Shown here in pieces: positions 1-6,711 of a DNA stretch of 14,168 nt (its first letter is position 1; each line of letters starts with the position of its first letter). The translations under genes and the position numbers were made by a program. The stretch lies in NCBI GenBank assembly GCA_902494545.1, contig CABUTP010000016.1:1-14168 (forward strand). Direction: 5' to 3'. Source of the stretch: an uncultured Collinsella sp. (GTDB lineage Bacteria > Actinomycetota > Coriobacteriia > Coriobacteriales > Coriobacteriaceae). The notes beneath the pieces are model-generated. The model worked only from the letters and a program-made list of their open reading frames with translations. It did not search any database and was not told the origin of the DNA.

Positions 1-1066
1 CCGTCTTTGCCATAAGCTCACACAGAATCAGACAGGCGAGGATTCCATCGCGCTCGGGCATATGTGCGGCGATGCCGATACCACCGGCTTCTTCGCCGCC
101 TATGAGGACGCCGCCCTTCTTCATCTCCGCCGCTATATATTTGAAACCGACTGGTTTGACGGTCACGCGGCAGCCAAGCGCCTCGGCAATGCGACGCACG
201 AGCGTCGAGCACGAGAGATTGACGACGACACGCCCCTCCAAATTGCGGAATTGAACGAGGTCGCCCAAAACAAGCGCCATGATTTGATGCGGATGTATAT
301 ATCTACCGCGTTCGTCGACCGCGCCGATACGATCGGCATCGCCGTCGGTCACCAGACCCGCGCACGCCCCGTCCTCGACAACCGCACGCTCGCAAGCGTC
401 CACCCATGGCTCAACAGGGTCGGGGCAAATGTCCTCTTGATCGGACGACTGTCCGGCATGAATCTCGTGCACCTCGACGCCTAGCTCCCGCAGCAGGTCG
501 GCAAGATATCCCTGAGCCGCGCCGCCCATGGGGTCAACTACCACACGCAGGTGAGCGGCTCGAATGGCCTCGGCATCGACAAACGATGCCACCGCCTGCA
601 TATAGTCAGGAATAATATCCGCGGTGCGATAGCGTTCCTCGATCCCCATCGGCTCGGGGGCTATGGTCTCTTCGAGCTCTTCGATGACATCCTGATTGGC
701 CGTCGAGCCATCTCCCATGCGTAGTTTAAGGCACAGATACCCCTGCGGATGATGGGACCCCGTCACCATGAGCGCACCGCAGGCCTCGCCGTCATACGCC
801 GCCGCCCACGTAAGGGCGGGCGTCGGGACAGGCCGAGATGCGAGTACTGCGTCCAATCCGTGAGCCGCAAGCACGCCTGCCGCAAGCTCAGCGAACTCGC
901 GCGCCTGCGGCCGGGTGTCGAACCCTATATATACTGTTTTGCCGGGATTGGTCTTTTGCCACAACTCGCCGACGGCATCGGCAATGCGGGCAACGTTGTC
1001 GGCGGTAAAGTCGTCGTCGACGCGGGCGCGCCAACCGTCAGTTCCAAAATGAATTATCGCGCACAC
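1..1066 (-). CDS. Alpha-D-phosphohexomutase (phosphoglucomutase/phosphomannomutase family), 3' end missing
   Basis: Probably interconverts hexose-1- and hexose-6-phosphates in the cytoplasm through a phosphoserine enzyme; the sugar cannot be told from sequence. About 355 residues are present. Visible in order: the N-terminal FGTDGWRAR strand, the phosphoserine loop TGSHHP with Ser104, the metal loop DGDADR at 241-246, KPVGFKYI, and the sugar-binding loop GEEAGG around 324-329. The domain-4 phosphate-binding loop lies beyond the window edge. I chose the GTG at 1066 because a GAGGTG ribosome site lies 7 bases upstream and it starts a few residues before the conserved FGTDGW. An in-frame ATG at 1150 would add 28 residues unlike the family. 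The serine loop departs from the usual TASHNP, and the sugar loop has Ala where GEESGG has Ser. It is separated from the upstream methyltransferase gene by a terminator, so it probably has its own promoter. Confidence 0.9.
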   Translation of the reverse strand, partial: MCAIIHFGTDGWRARVDDDFTADNVARIADAVGELWQKTNPGKTVYIGFDTRPQAREFAELAAGVLAAHGLDAVLASRPVPTPALTWAAAYDGEACGALMVTGSHHPQGYLCLKLRMGDGSTANQDVIEELEETIAPEPMGIEERYRTADIIPDYMQAVASFVDAEAIRAAHLRVVVDPMGGAAQGYLADLLRELGVEVHEIHAGQSSDQEDICPDPVEPWVDACERAVVEDGACAGLVTDGDADRIGAVDERGRYIHPHQIMALVLGDLVQFRNLEGRVVVNLSCSTLVRRIAEALGCRVTVKPVGFKYIAAEMKKGGVLIGGEEAGGIGIAAHMPERDGILACLILCELMAKT

Positions 1067-1106
1067 GCGCAGACACCTCACAGTGTTTGGATCATGGTAC
1101 GCATGA

Positions 1107-1141
1107 GGTATACCCGCAGCGCTCGCCCAACAACCTGTCAA
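1107..1141 (-). promoter_or_regulatory. Possible promoter of the phosphohexomutase gene
   Basis: On the minus strand a TATACC -10-like hexamer lies at 1107-1112, about 40 bases upstream of the GTG start. A perfect TTGACA lies at 1136-1141, but the 23-base spacer is too long for a standard promoter, so only one element may be used. TTGACA sits inside a small stem with CCTGT/ACAGG arms. A perfect palindrome CATTTG-GG-CAAATG lies just upstream at 1155-1168 and could be an operator. Confidence 0.3.
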
Positions 1142-1190
1142 AACAGGCATTCACCATTTGGGCAAATGCTACCGACGATGTGCAAGCAAT

Positions 1191-1218
1191 AAAAAACCGC
1201 CCCGTATGGAGCGGTTTT
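1191..1218 (-). terminator. Rho-independent terminator after the homocysteine methyltransferase gene
   Basis: Inverted repeat AAAACCGC (1193-1200) with GCGGTTTT (1211-1218), extended by two G-C pairs after one mismatch, with a GTAT loop. Read on the minus strand it ends in a run of six T. It begins 5 bases past the stop codon of the gene at 1224-2117 and fits as its terminator. Confidence 0.85.
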
Positions 1219-1223
1219 GACCT

Positions 1224-2117
1224 TTATATATCGAGCGCCTCGGCCATCGCCGCCGTGGTAATCGCCGTGGTTCCACAGCAACTGCCCACCATTGCGGCAC
1301 CGGCATGCCTCCATTCGACGCAAGCGCGCGCGAAGGCTTCGGGATTCTCGCGCCACACAGGGCCATCCTGAGTTTGAACCGGATCGCCCACGTTGGGGCG
1401 TACCGTGACGGGCGTAGTCGCCGATGCAACCATCCTGGGCGCCGCCACGTTCGCGGCCGCAAGTGAACAGCAGTTAACGCCAACCGAGTTTACGCCGTGC
1501 TTTTCGGCGTACAAAACAGCAGCCTCGATGTTGAGGCCATCGCCTAACAGGTCGCCTTTATCGTCAACGACGAAACTAACCAAAACAGGCATGCCGTCGG
1601 CGGCATCCTGGACGCCGGCAAGCATGGGCTGTAAATTACGGATAGACGTCACCGTCTCGATCAACAGGCCGTCAACACCAGCATTGAGCAGGGCGTATGC
1701 CTGCTCTCGCGAAATGCCTCGGATTTCTCGATACTCGGCAGAGTCTTCGGCAAACCACTCAATGCCGATCGGGCCCATCGAGCCCAGCAGCAGCTGAGGG
1801 TGCGCCTGGCGCGCATCGTCGACGGCACCGCGATTGACCTCAGCCACGGACGGCGTAATCTGATCTTGCCTGAGGGCATAGCTTGATGCCTGGAAGGTAT
1901 TGGTAATGAGCACCTGCGCACCAGCGGCGACATACAGGCGATGGATACGAGAAACAGTCTGCGGCTCGGCAAGGTTCCAAAACGCCGGTGGGATGTCGGC
2001 AGCGTCGTATTCACTCATCAGCACGCTGCCCATGGGACCCTGCGTCAACAGGGTCTCGCTCGACATGCGACGCATAAGTTCCTCGCCGCCGGGGCGGTTG
2101 TAATAACTCGTATCCAT
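1224..2117 (-). CDS. mmuM: Homocysteine S-methyltransferase family protein
   Basis: Likely transfers a methyl group to homocysteine to make methionine, with S-methylmethionine or S-adenosylmethionine as plausible donors. It is a single-domain protein of 297 residues, the size of MmuM rather than the multidomain MetH. The TIM-barrel family motifs are visible: QGPMGSVL near the N-terminus, TNTF, GLLIET, and the zinc-ligand cysteines in GVNCC (Cys216/217) and GSCCG (Cys280/281). The start is uncertain. The ATG at 2117 has no well-spaced ribosome site, whereas the ATG at 2075 follows GAGGAA closely and still keeps the whole barrel. It lies 12 bases after the DtxR-type regulator gene and is probably co-transcribed with it. 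The donor is not determinable here, so the symbol is tentative. Confidence 0.85.
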   Translation of the reverse strand: MDTSYYNRPGGEELMRRMSSETLLTQGPMGSVLMSEYDAADIPPAFWNLAEPQTVSRIHRLYVAAGAQVLITNTFQASSYALRQDQITPSVAEVNRGAVDDARQAHPQLLLGSMGPIGIEWFAEDSAEYREIRGISREQAYALLNAGVDGLLIETVTSIRNLQPMLAGVQDAADGMPVLVSFVVDDKGDLLGDGLNIEAAVLYAEKHGVNSVGVNCCSLAAANVAAPRMVASATTPVTVRPNVGDPVQTQDGPVWRENPEAFARACVEWRHAGAAMVGSCCGTTAITTAAMAEALDI

Positions 2118-2129
2118 ATATGTGTTTCG

Positions 2130-2552
2130 CTATTCCTCGACGCTGATTCCCTGTTTTTCGAGATAGGCGAGCCAGCGACTCATCGTGTCCTCGGAAAGCG
2201 CATGTTCCATCATGCACGCCTCGGAATCGGCCCGCTCAAAATCGACGCCGAGCTCCTGGACCAAAAACGTGCGAATAAGGCGATGACGGTACCAAACAGC
2301 CGTGCCGACCTCGCGACCACGGTCGGTCAGGATGACCTTGCCGTAATGCGATTGCTCGACAAGCTCGGACGCCTTAAGCGCCGAAACTGCCTTGTTGACC
2401 GATGCCTTGGAGACACCAAGACGCTGCGCGATGTCGACCGATCGCACGCCATTGGTCTCCCCTTCTTCGCCTTCGATGCGAACCATGCACTCCAAGTAGT
2501 CTTCGTTCGCCACCGTTAGGTGCAGCTCGCGCGAGCTATTTGTCGTATCCAT
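2130..2552 (-). CDS. DtxR/MntR-family metal-dependent transcriptional repressor
   Basis: A 140-residue cytoplasmic DNA-binding protein expected to repress transcription when loaded with Fe2+ or Mn2+. Residues about 10-75 form the winged helix-turn-helix, with VRSVDIAQRLGVSKASV as the recognition part and the wing around 68-76. Residues about 85-130 form the dimerisation and metal domain. Ligand candidates are Asp18 (the Asp8 position of MntR), His90, and Cys113, Glu116 and His117 in CMMEH, as in DtxR. There is no C-terminal SH3-like domain, so it is of the short MntR type. The position of DtxR Glu83 is Arg94 here. Which metal it senses cannot be decided. It is divergent from pepT across a palindrome that may be its operator, and probably heads an operon with the downstream methyltransferase gene. 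The ATG at 2552 has a purine-rich AAGGGACGGAAGG upstream. Confidence 0.9.
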   Translation of the reverse strand: MDTTNSSRELHLTVANEDYLECMVRIEGEEGETNGVRSVDIAQRLGVSKASVNKAVSALKASELVEQSHYGKVILTDRGREVGTAVWYRHRLIRTFLVQELGVDFERADSEACMMEHALSEDTMSRWLAYLEKQGISVEE

Positions 2553-2583
2553 GACCTTCCGTCCCTTCTGCGTTCAAAGGCTG

Positions 2584-2589
2584 ATTCTA
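2584..2589 (-). promoter_or_regulatory. Candidate -10 of the DtxR-type regulator gene
   Basis: TAGAAT on the minus strand, one mismatch from TATAAT, 31 bases upstream of the ATG at 2552. With a 17-base spacer the -35 would fall at 2607-2612, inside the palindrome at 2606-2625; no TTGACA-like hexamer is there. Activity is an inference. Confidence 0.45.
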
Positions 2590-2605
2590 CCCCATCCAAG
2601 TGTCG

Positions 2606-2625
2606 CGGTATGCCGTGGCATACCG
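2606..2625. promoter_or_regulatory. Palindromic operator candidate between the regulator gene and pepT
   Basis: Perfect inverted repeat CGGTATGCC-GT-GGCATACCG with 9-base arms and a 2-base centre. It lies between the two divergent -10 candidates and would overlap the -35 region of both genes. The symmetry suits a dimeric repressor. The adjacent DtxR-type protein is the obvious candidate, but the motif is not the known DtxR or MntR box. It has no T-run, so it is not a terminator. Confidence 0.55.
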
Positions 2626-2628
2626 TGC

Positions 2629-2634
2629 TAGAGT
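2629..2634 (+). promoter_or_regulatory. Candidate -10 of pepT
   Basis: TAGAGT keeps the T, A, A and T at positions 1, 2, 4 and 6 of TATAAT and is preceded by TGC, an extended -10 pattern. It begins 3 bases after the palindrome and about 40 bases before the pepT ATG. No good -35 is visible; the palindrome occupies that position. Confidence 0.4.
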
Positions 2635-2672
2635 TCTTGTTGCACACGACGACCAAGATTGGAGCGGTCTTT

Positions 2673-3920
2673 ATGGAAAACAACGCCAAGAACCCCGACG
2701 TCCTTGAGCGCTTTTTGCGCTACGTCCAAATCAACACACAATCCGAGGATGCAAACTGCGACCAGGTGCCTTCGAGCACCGTTCAGTTTGACCTTGCCAA
2801 CATCCTGGCCGAGGAGCTGCGCGAGCTCGGCGCGGCCGATGCCCATGTGACCGAGCATGCCTACGTCTGCGCGCATATTCCTGCGAGCGCGGGCGCGGAG
2901 GACAAGCCCGCCCTGGGCCTGATCGCACACCTCGACACCACCGAGGTTGCGCCGGGCGCCGGCGTGAAGCCGCACATTGTGCACTACGAAGGCGGCGACC
3001 TGGTCTGCGGTACCGTTGACGGCAAGCCCGTGGCCATGAGCACCGCCAAGCTTCCCGCCCTGAACGACCTTGTGGGTGAGGACTTGGTCTGCAGTGACGG
3101 CACTACACTGCTGGGCGCCGACGACAAGGCCGGTGTCGCCGAGATCATGGCGCTTGTCGCGCGTATCGCTCAGGACCCCTCGCTGCCCCACCCCGCACTC
3201 GGCATTTGTTTTTGCCCGGACGAGGAGATCGGTCACGGCGCCGAGCTGTTGGACATCGAGGCCTTTGGCTGCAAGTACGCCTACACGGTCGACGGCGGTC
3301 CCGTTGGCGAGCTGGAGTGGGAGTGCTTTAACGCCGCCGAGGCAACCGTTCGCTTTGAGGGCCAGTCCATCCATCCCGGTGACGCCAAGGGCCGCATGGT
3401 CAACGCGGGCAATCTGTTCTGCGACTTTAACGCGCTGCTCCCTTATGCGCAGCGCCCGGAATACACCGAGGGCTACGAGGGCTTCTATCATCTTGAGGGC
3501 GTGTCTGCAACCGTCGACCACGCTACGGCGCGCTATATCGTTCGCGACCACGACGCAGCAAAGTTTCAGCAGAAGCTCGCGCTGATTGAATCTGCCGCAG
3601 CCCTGCTCAACCAGCGCCTGGGCGAGGAACTCGTGACGGTCGAGATCAAGCAGCAGTACCGCAACATGGCCGAGATCGTGCGTGACTACCCCGAGCTTAT
3701 CGATGTCGCCAAGGAAGCCTACCTTGCCTGCGGCATTGAGCCCCAGGTGCTGCCGATTCGCGGTGGTACCGACGGTGCGCAGCTGTCGTTCCGCGGCCTG
3801 CCCTGCCCCAACCTTTCCACGGGCGGCTACTGCTACCACGGCGTTAACGAGTTTGTCCCGGTCAGCTCGCTCGTCAAGATGACCGACGTCCTCCAGGAAC
3901 TCGTCGCCCGCTTCGCGTAA
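2673..3920 (+). CDS. pepT: Peptidase T (tripeptide aminopeptidase)
   Basis: Cytoplasmic zinc aminopeptidase that removes the N-terminal residue from tripeptides, a late step of peptide use. The 415 residues match the usual length of about 410. M20 metallopeptidase signatures are all present: HLDTTEVAPG with ligands His86 and Asp88, GADDKAG with bridging Asp150, PDEEIG with catalytic Glu184/185, Asp207 in VDGG, and His389 in YHGVNEFVP. The central dimerisation domain contains GQSIHPGDAKGRMVNA. The frame is open further upstream to 2520, but the ATG at 2673 has GGAG 8 bases before it and starts in register with known PepT proteins. It is the only plus-strand gene in the window, divergent from the metal-dependent regulator, and ends at its own terminator. 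Control by that regulator is possible but unproven. Confidence 0.96.
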   Translation: MENNAKNPDVLERFLRYVQINTQSEDANCDQVPSSTVQFDLANILAEELRELGAADAHVTEHAYVCAHIPASAGAEDKPALGLIAHLDTTEVAPGAGVKPHIVHYEGGDLVCGTVDGKPVAMSTAKLPALNDLVGEDLVCSDGTTLLGADDKAGVAEIMALVARIAQDPSLPHPALGICFCPDEEIGHGAELLDIEAFGCKYAYTVDGGPVGELEWECFNAAEATVRFEGQSIHPGDAKGRMVNAGNLFCDFNALLPYAQRPEYTEGYEGFYHLEGVSATVDHATARYIVRDHDAAKFQQKLALIESAAALLNQRLGEELVTVEIKQQYRNMAEIVRDYPELIDVAKEAYLACGIEPQVLPIRGGTDGAQLSFRGLPCPNLSTGGYCYHGVNEFVPVSSLVKMTDVLQELVARFA

Positions 3921-3944
3921 GGAACTCGAATAATCTAGGTAAGC

Positions 3945-3985
3945 AAAATCGCCCCGTCCTCAACCGAGAACGGGGCGATTTTTGG
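3945..3985 (+). terminator. Rho-independent terminator of pepT
   Basis: A perfect 13-base stem of AAAATCGCCCCGT (3945-3957) with its complement at 3970-3982, a 12-base loop, and a T-run on the plus strand. It begins 24 bases after the pepT stop. The A-run on the left arm could allow it to act on the minus strand as well. Confidence 0.9.
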
Positions 3986-4028
3986 TGCAAGGGGAGTAGT
4001 CGGCATCGCTGGTTGAATCAACGTCAGC

Positions 4029-4132
4029 GAGCGACGTCCAGAGCGAACAAGTTGGCATGAAAAAGGCAGGGCATTGACCTTCTGGTCATGCCCTGCCTTT
4101 TGAATGACAAATTGTCGCTCTGGGCGGCGCGC
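4029..4132. repeat. Long imperfect inverted repeat enclosing the LCP-gene terminator
   Basis: Outside the terminator stem at 4061-4101 the complementarity continues. CCAGAGCG at 4038-4045 pairs with CGCTCTGG at 4116-4123, with AACAAGTT against AATTGT/ACAA between them, and further pairs at 4031-4037/4124-4130. The whole forms an imperfect palindrome of about 100 bases in non-coding DNA. It could be an intergenic repeat or a MITE-like remnant, or simply an extended RNA hairpin. Only one copy is visible in this window and I see no target-site duplication. Confidence 0.5.
4060..4101 (-). terminator. Rho-independent terminator of the murA-LCP transcript
   Basis: AAAAGGCAGGGCAT and a continuing TGACC arm (4061-4079) pair with GGTCATGCCCTGCCTTTT (4084-4101), with one bulge and a TTCT loop. 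Read on the minus strand it ends in five T at 4060-4064, about 72 bases past the LCP gene stop. The plus strand also ends in TTTT, so it may be bidirectional. Confidence 0.8.
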
Positions 4133-4143
4133 AGCGTCGAGTC

Positions 4144-4171
4144 GTTACGCGGGCTGGTAAGCCCGCGTAAC
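4144..4171 (-). other. GC-rich hairpin directly after the LCP gene stop codon
   Basis: A perfect 12-base stem, GTTACGCGGGCT (4144-4155) with AGCCCGCGTAAC (4160-4171), and a GGTA loop. It begins 1 base after the TAG at 4173-4175. No T-run follows on the minus strand, so it is more likely a 3' stabilising or pausing structure than a terminator. Confidence 0.6.
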
Positions 4172-4172
4172 T

Positions 4173-5402
4173 CTAATAGTTGGCTTCGTAGCCGTTGCCG
4201 TCGCCGGTGGGCTCTTCGTAGTAGTCCGAATCACTCGAATCGCTTGAGTCATCGGAATCGTCAGAGCTGACCGATGAGGTTGCGGTGCCGTTGGCGTAAT
4301 CGTCGGACGTGTTGTTGTTCAGGTCGCCGATCGTAGAGCTGGAGCCATCGGACTGGCCCATGGTATTGGGGCCCTTGGGATCCTTACCAGCGTCGACGCG
4401 CTCCATCATTTCCTTAAGCTCGTCCTCGTAGACAAAGACGTAGCTCACGCCATCAATCATGGTGCTGGCATCGGCATACGAAGGCAAGTTGGCCGAATAG
4501 ATGCCGTCAACATCCATGCCGCGCATGGCATTGACCGTAGAGACGATGTCCTGAACGCTCATATCGGTCACGAGCATGTCGGACAGCGAATTGACGAGGT
4601 CGAAAACCTTGGTGGCATCGAAGTTGTTGAGGATCTGGTTGGCGAGGGCGCCGAGCACCTGACGCTGATGGCGCATGCGCGTGTAGTCGCCGTCGGCATA
4701 GATGTAGCGGCAGCGGGCATAGGTAAGGGCGGTCGCGCCATCCATGTGCTGCTGACCGGCGGTGATCTTAATGTCGAGATGCTCGGGGTCGTCGACATCG
4801 TCGGTTGCGTTAATGTCGATGCCGCCGACCGAATCGATGAGCGACTGCATGCCGTCGAAGCTGACCTCGGCATAGTGGGAAATCTGGACACCGCACAGCT
4901 CGTTGACCGCCTGGACCATGGCCTCGGCGCCGCCGTAGGTATGGCAGGCGTTGATCTTCATGGTCGAGCCGTTGTAGACGACCTTGGTGTCGCGCGGAAT
5001 GGAGATGAGCGTCGCCTGTTTTTGCGTGGGGTCGATACGCGCCAGGATAATCGAGTCGGCGCGGTATGTATCCTCGCCCGGGCGACCGTCAGTGCCAAGG
5101 AGTAGCACGTAGAACGGGTCCTTTGCCTCGTCGGTATCAACCAGGATCTGGCGCAGGTTGTCGGTAATGACATTGGAATCGCCGAGCTTGCCCATAATGG
5201 TGGCAAACCACAGGCCGGCGGCAGTCGTAGCACTCAGCAGCACACCGAGCACAGCAATGAGCGCAACGCGGCGAACCGTATGACCGCGACGGCGCTGACG
5301 GGCGCGCTCGGAATAGCGGGCAACGTTATCGCGGCTATAGATTTTTGCCTGAGCGCCGGTCGAAGGTCTTCGAGATTCCGTAATGGGCTTTTTCTTAAAC
5401 AT
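4173..5402 (-). CDS. LytR-CpsA-Psr (LCP) family cell-wall glycopolymer transferase
   Basis: Membrane-anchored protein expected to transfer polyprenyl-linked glycopolymers onto peptidoglycan on the outer face of the membrane. From the ATG at 5402 it has 409 residues: a basic cytoplasmic tail 1-45, one membrane helix at about 46-68, then the LCP domain from about 95 to 250. LCP motifs are LLLGTDGR, RADS, SIPRDT, KINAC, GGIDI and the ALTYARCR...GDYTRMRHQRQ segment, including the Arg and Asp residues that bind the pyrophosphate. The last 85 or so residues are low complexity, rich in Ser and Asp, ending in acidic and Tyr-containing sequence. An in-frame TTG at 5408 exists, but the ATG has AGG 6 bases upstream. 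It is 12 bases after murA and ends before a hairpin cluster, so it probably forms a murA-LCP cell-wall transcript. Confidence 0.92.
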   Translation of the reverse strand: MFKKKPITESRRPSTGAQAKIYSRDNVARYSERARQRRRGHTVRRVALIAVLGVLLSATTAAGLWFATIMGKLGDSNVITDNLRQILVDTDEAKDPFYVLLLGTDGRPGEDTYRADSIILARIDPTQKQATLISIPRDTKVVYNGSTMKINACHTYGGAEAMVQAVNELCGVQISHYAEVSFDGMQSLIDSVGGIDINATDDVDDPEHLDIKITAGQQHMDGATALTYARCRYIYADGDYTRMRHQRQVLGALANQILNNFDATKVFDLVNSLSDMLVTDMSVQDIVSTVNAMRGMDVDGIYSANLPSYADASTMIDGVSYVFVYEDELKEMMERVDAGKDPKGPNTMGQSDGSSSTIGDLNNNTSDDYANGTATSSVSSDDSDDSSDSSDSDYYEEPTGDGNGYEANY

Positions 5403-5414
5403 AGGCAACCTGCA

Positions 5415-6698
5415 TTAGTAGATGACGGGATCGGGAACAGTGGCGTGCTCGACATGAGCGCCAAGCGCCTGCAGCTTTTCGACAAACTGTTCGTAGCCGC
5501 GCTTAATGTGATGGATGGCCGAGACCTCGGTCGTGCCGTCGGCAATGAGGCCGGCAACGACGAGCGCCGCACCACCACGAAGATCCGGTGAGGTTACCTG
5601 AGCGCCGGAGAAGCCCTTGACGCCGTGAATCATGGCGTGGTGGCTCTCGATGCGAATATCGGCACCCATGCGCACCAGCTCGGATGCGAACATAAAACGA
5701 TTCTCGAAGATGTTCTCAGTGATAACGGAGCTGCCGTCTGCCAGGGCGGAGAGCACCATGATCTGCGCCTGCATATCCGTGGGGAAACCGGGGAACGGGA
5801 GCGTCTGGATATCGACCGGCTTGATGCGCTCGGCACGGTTCACATGGACGCCATCCTCGACGCGCTCGCAGTCGATGCCCATGAGCTCCATCTTCTTGAG
5901 CACCATGCCCAAGTGAATGGGGCAAAAGCCTGTGACGTCGACACCGCAATCGTCGGCCATCAACGCACCGGCAACGATAAAGGTACCGGCCTCGATACGG
6001 TCGCCCACCACGCGATGGGTAACGGGATGCAGCTCCTCCACGCCCTCGATGGTCACGACAGGCGTACCGGCGCCGACAATCTTGGCACCCATTTCGTTGA
6101 GCATGTTGGCGAGATCGACGATCTCGGGTTCACGGGCGGCATTATCGATAACCGTGGTACCCTGCGCACGCACGGAGGCCATGATGAGGTTCTCGGTCGC
6201 ACCGACACTGGCAAACTCGAGCGTGACAGTGGTACCGTGCAGGCCCTGGGGCGCGTTGGCGTTGATATAGCCGTGGGCGGTATCGAACTCGACGCCCAAG
6301 GCCTCAAGACCCAAGATATGCATATCGATCTTGCGAGCGCCCAGGTTGCAGCCACCCGGCATGGCGATCTTGGCGCGATGGAAACGGCCCAGCAGGGGTC
6401 CCATGACGGCGGTGGAAGCGCGCATCTTGGCAACGAGCTCGTAGGGCGCCTCCCAGGAATCGACCTGGGAGGTATCGATCTCGAGCGTGTGCTCGTCGAG
6501 AACATCGATCGTAGCGCCCATACCCTTGAGCACCTTGCCCATCACGTGGACATCGGAAATATCGGGCACGTTCTGCAGCGTCGTCTTGCCCGGCGCCAGA
6601 AGCGTTGCCGCCATAAGTTTGAGCGCGGAGTTCTTGGCACCCGAAACAGGCACGGAACCTCCGATGGCGTGGCCACCCTCAACGCGGATAATATCCAA
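5415..6698 (-). CDS. murA: UDP-N-acetylglucosamine 1-carboxyvinyltransferase (MurA)
   Basis: Transfers enolpyruvate from phosphoenolpyruvate to UDP-N-acetylglucosamine, the first committed cytoplasmic step of peptidoglycan synthesis. The 427 residues are full length for the family. Lys22-Asn23 are in SGAKNSAL, the catalytic cysteine is Cys117 in PGGCNLGARKIDMHI, and the second-half motif PFPGFPTDMQAQ carries the conserved Asp; HIKRGYEQF lies near the C-terminus. A Cys at 117 rather than Asp predicts the fosfomycin-sensitive type. The start is TTG at 6698, with AAAGGG 6 bases upstream and no ATG nearby that keeps the N-terminus. It follows the ATP synthase operon with a terminator-like hairpin directly before its ribosome site. 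Its promoter is not obvious; a TATAAT inside atpC is one candidate. Confidence 0.97.
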   Translation of the reverse strand: MDIIRVEGGHAIGGSVPVSGAKNSALKLMAATLLAPGKTTLQNVPDISDVHVMGKVLKGMGATIDVLDEHTLEIDTSQVDSWEAPYELVAKMRASTAVMGPLLGRFHRAKIAMPGGCNLGARKIDMHILGLEALGVEFDTAHGYINANAPQGLHGTTVTLEFASVGATENLIMASVRAQGTTVIDNAAREPEIVDLANMLNEMGAKIVGAGTPVVTIEGVEELHPVTHRVVGDRIEAGTFIVAGALMADDCGVDVTGFCPIHLGMVLKKMELMGIDCERVEDGVHVNRAERIKPVDIQTLPFPGFPTDMQAQIMVLSALADGSSVITENIFENRFMFASELVRMGADIRIESHHAMIHGVKGFSGAQVTSPDLRGGAALVVAGLIADGTTEVSAIHHIKRGYEQFVEKLQALGAHVEHATVPDPVIY

Positions 6699-6711
6699 GG
6701 TCTACCCTTTC

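Noticed and set aside
2130..2552. A mixed MntR/DtxR metal site as a novelty
   Set aside because: The Asp18 plus CxxEH combination looks unusual beside the two textbook proteins, but short regulators with ACxxEH are, as I recall, common in anaerobic Gram-positive bacteria, so it is probably ordinary.
2628..3839. 403-codon open frame on the minus strand opposite pepT
   Set aside because: pepT has full catalytic motifs and its own ribosome site and terminator; the antisense frame is compositionally odd.
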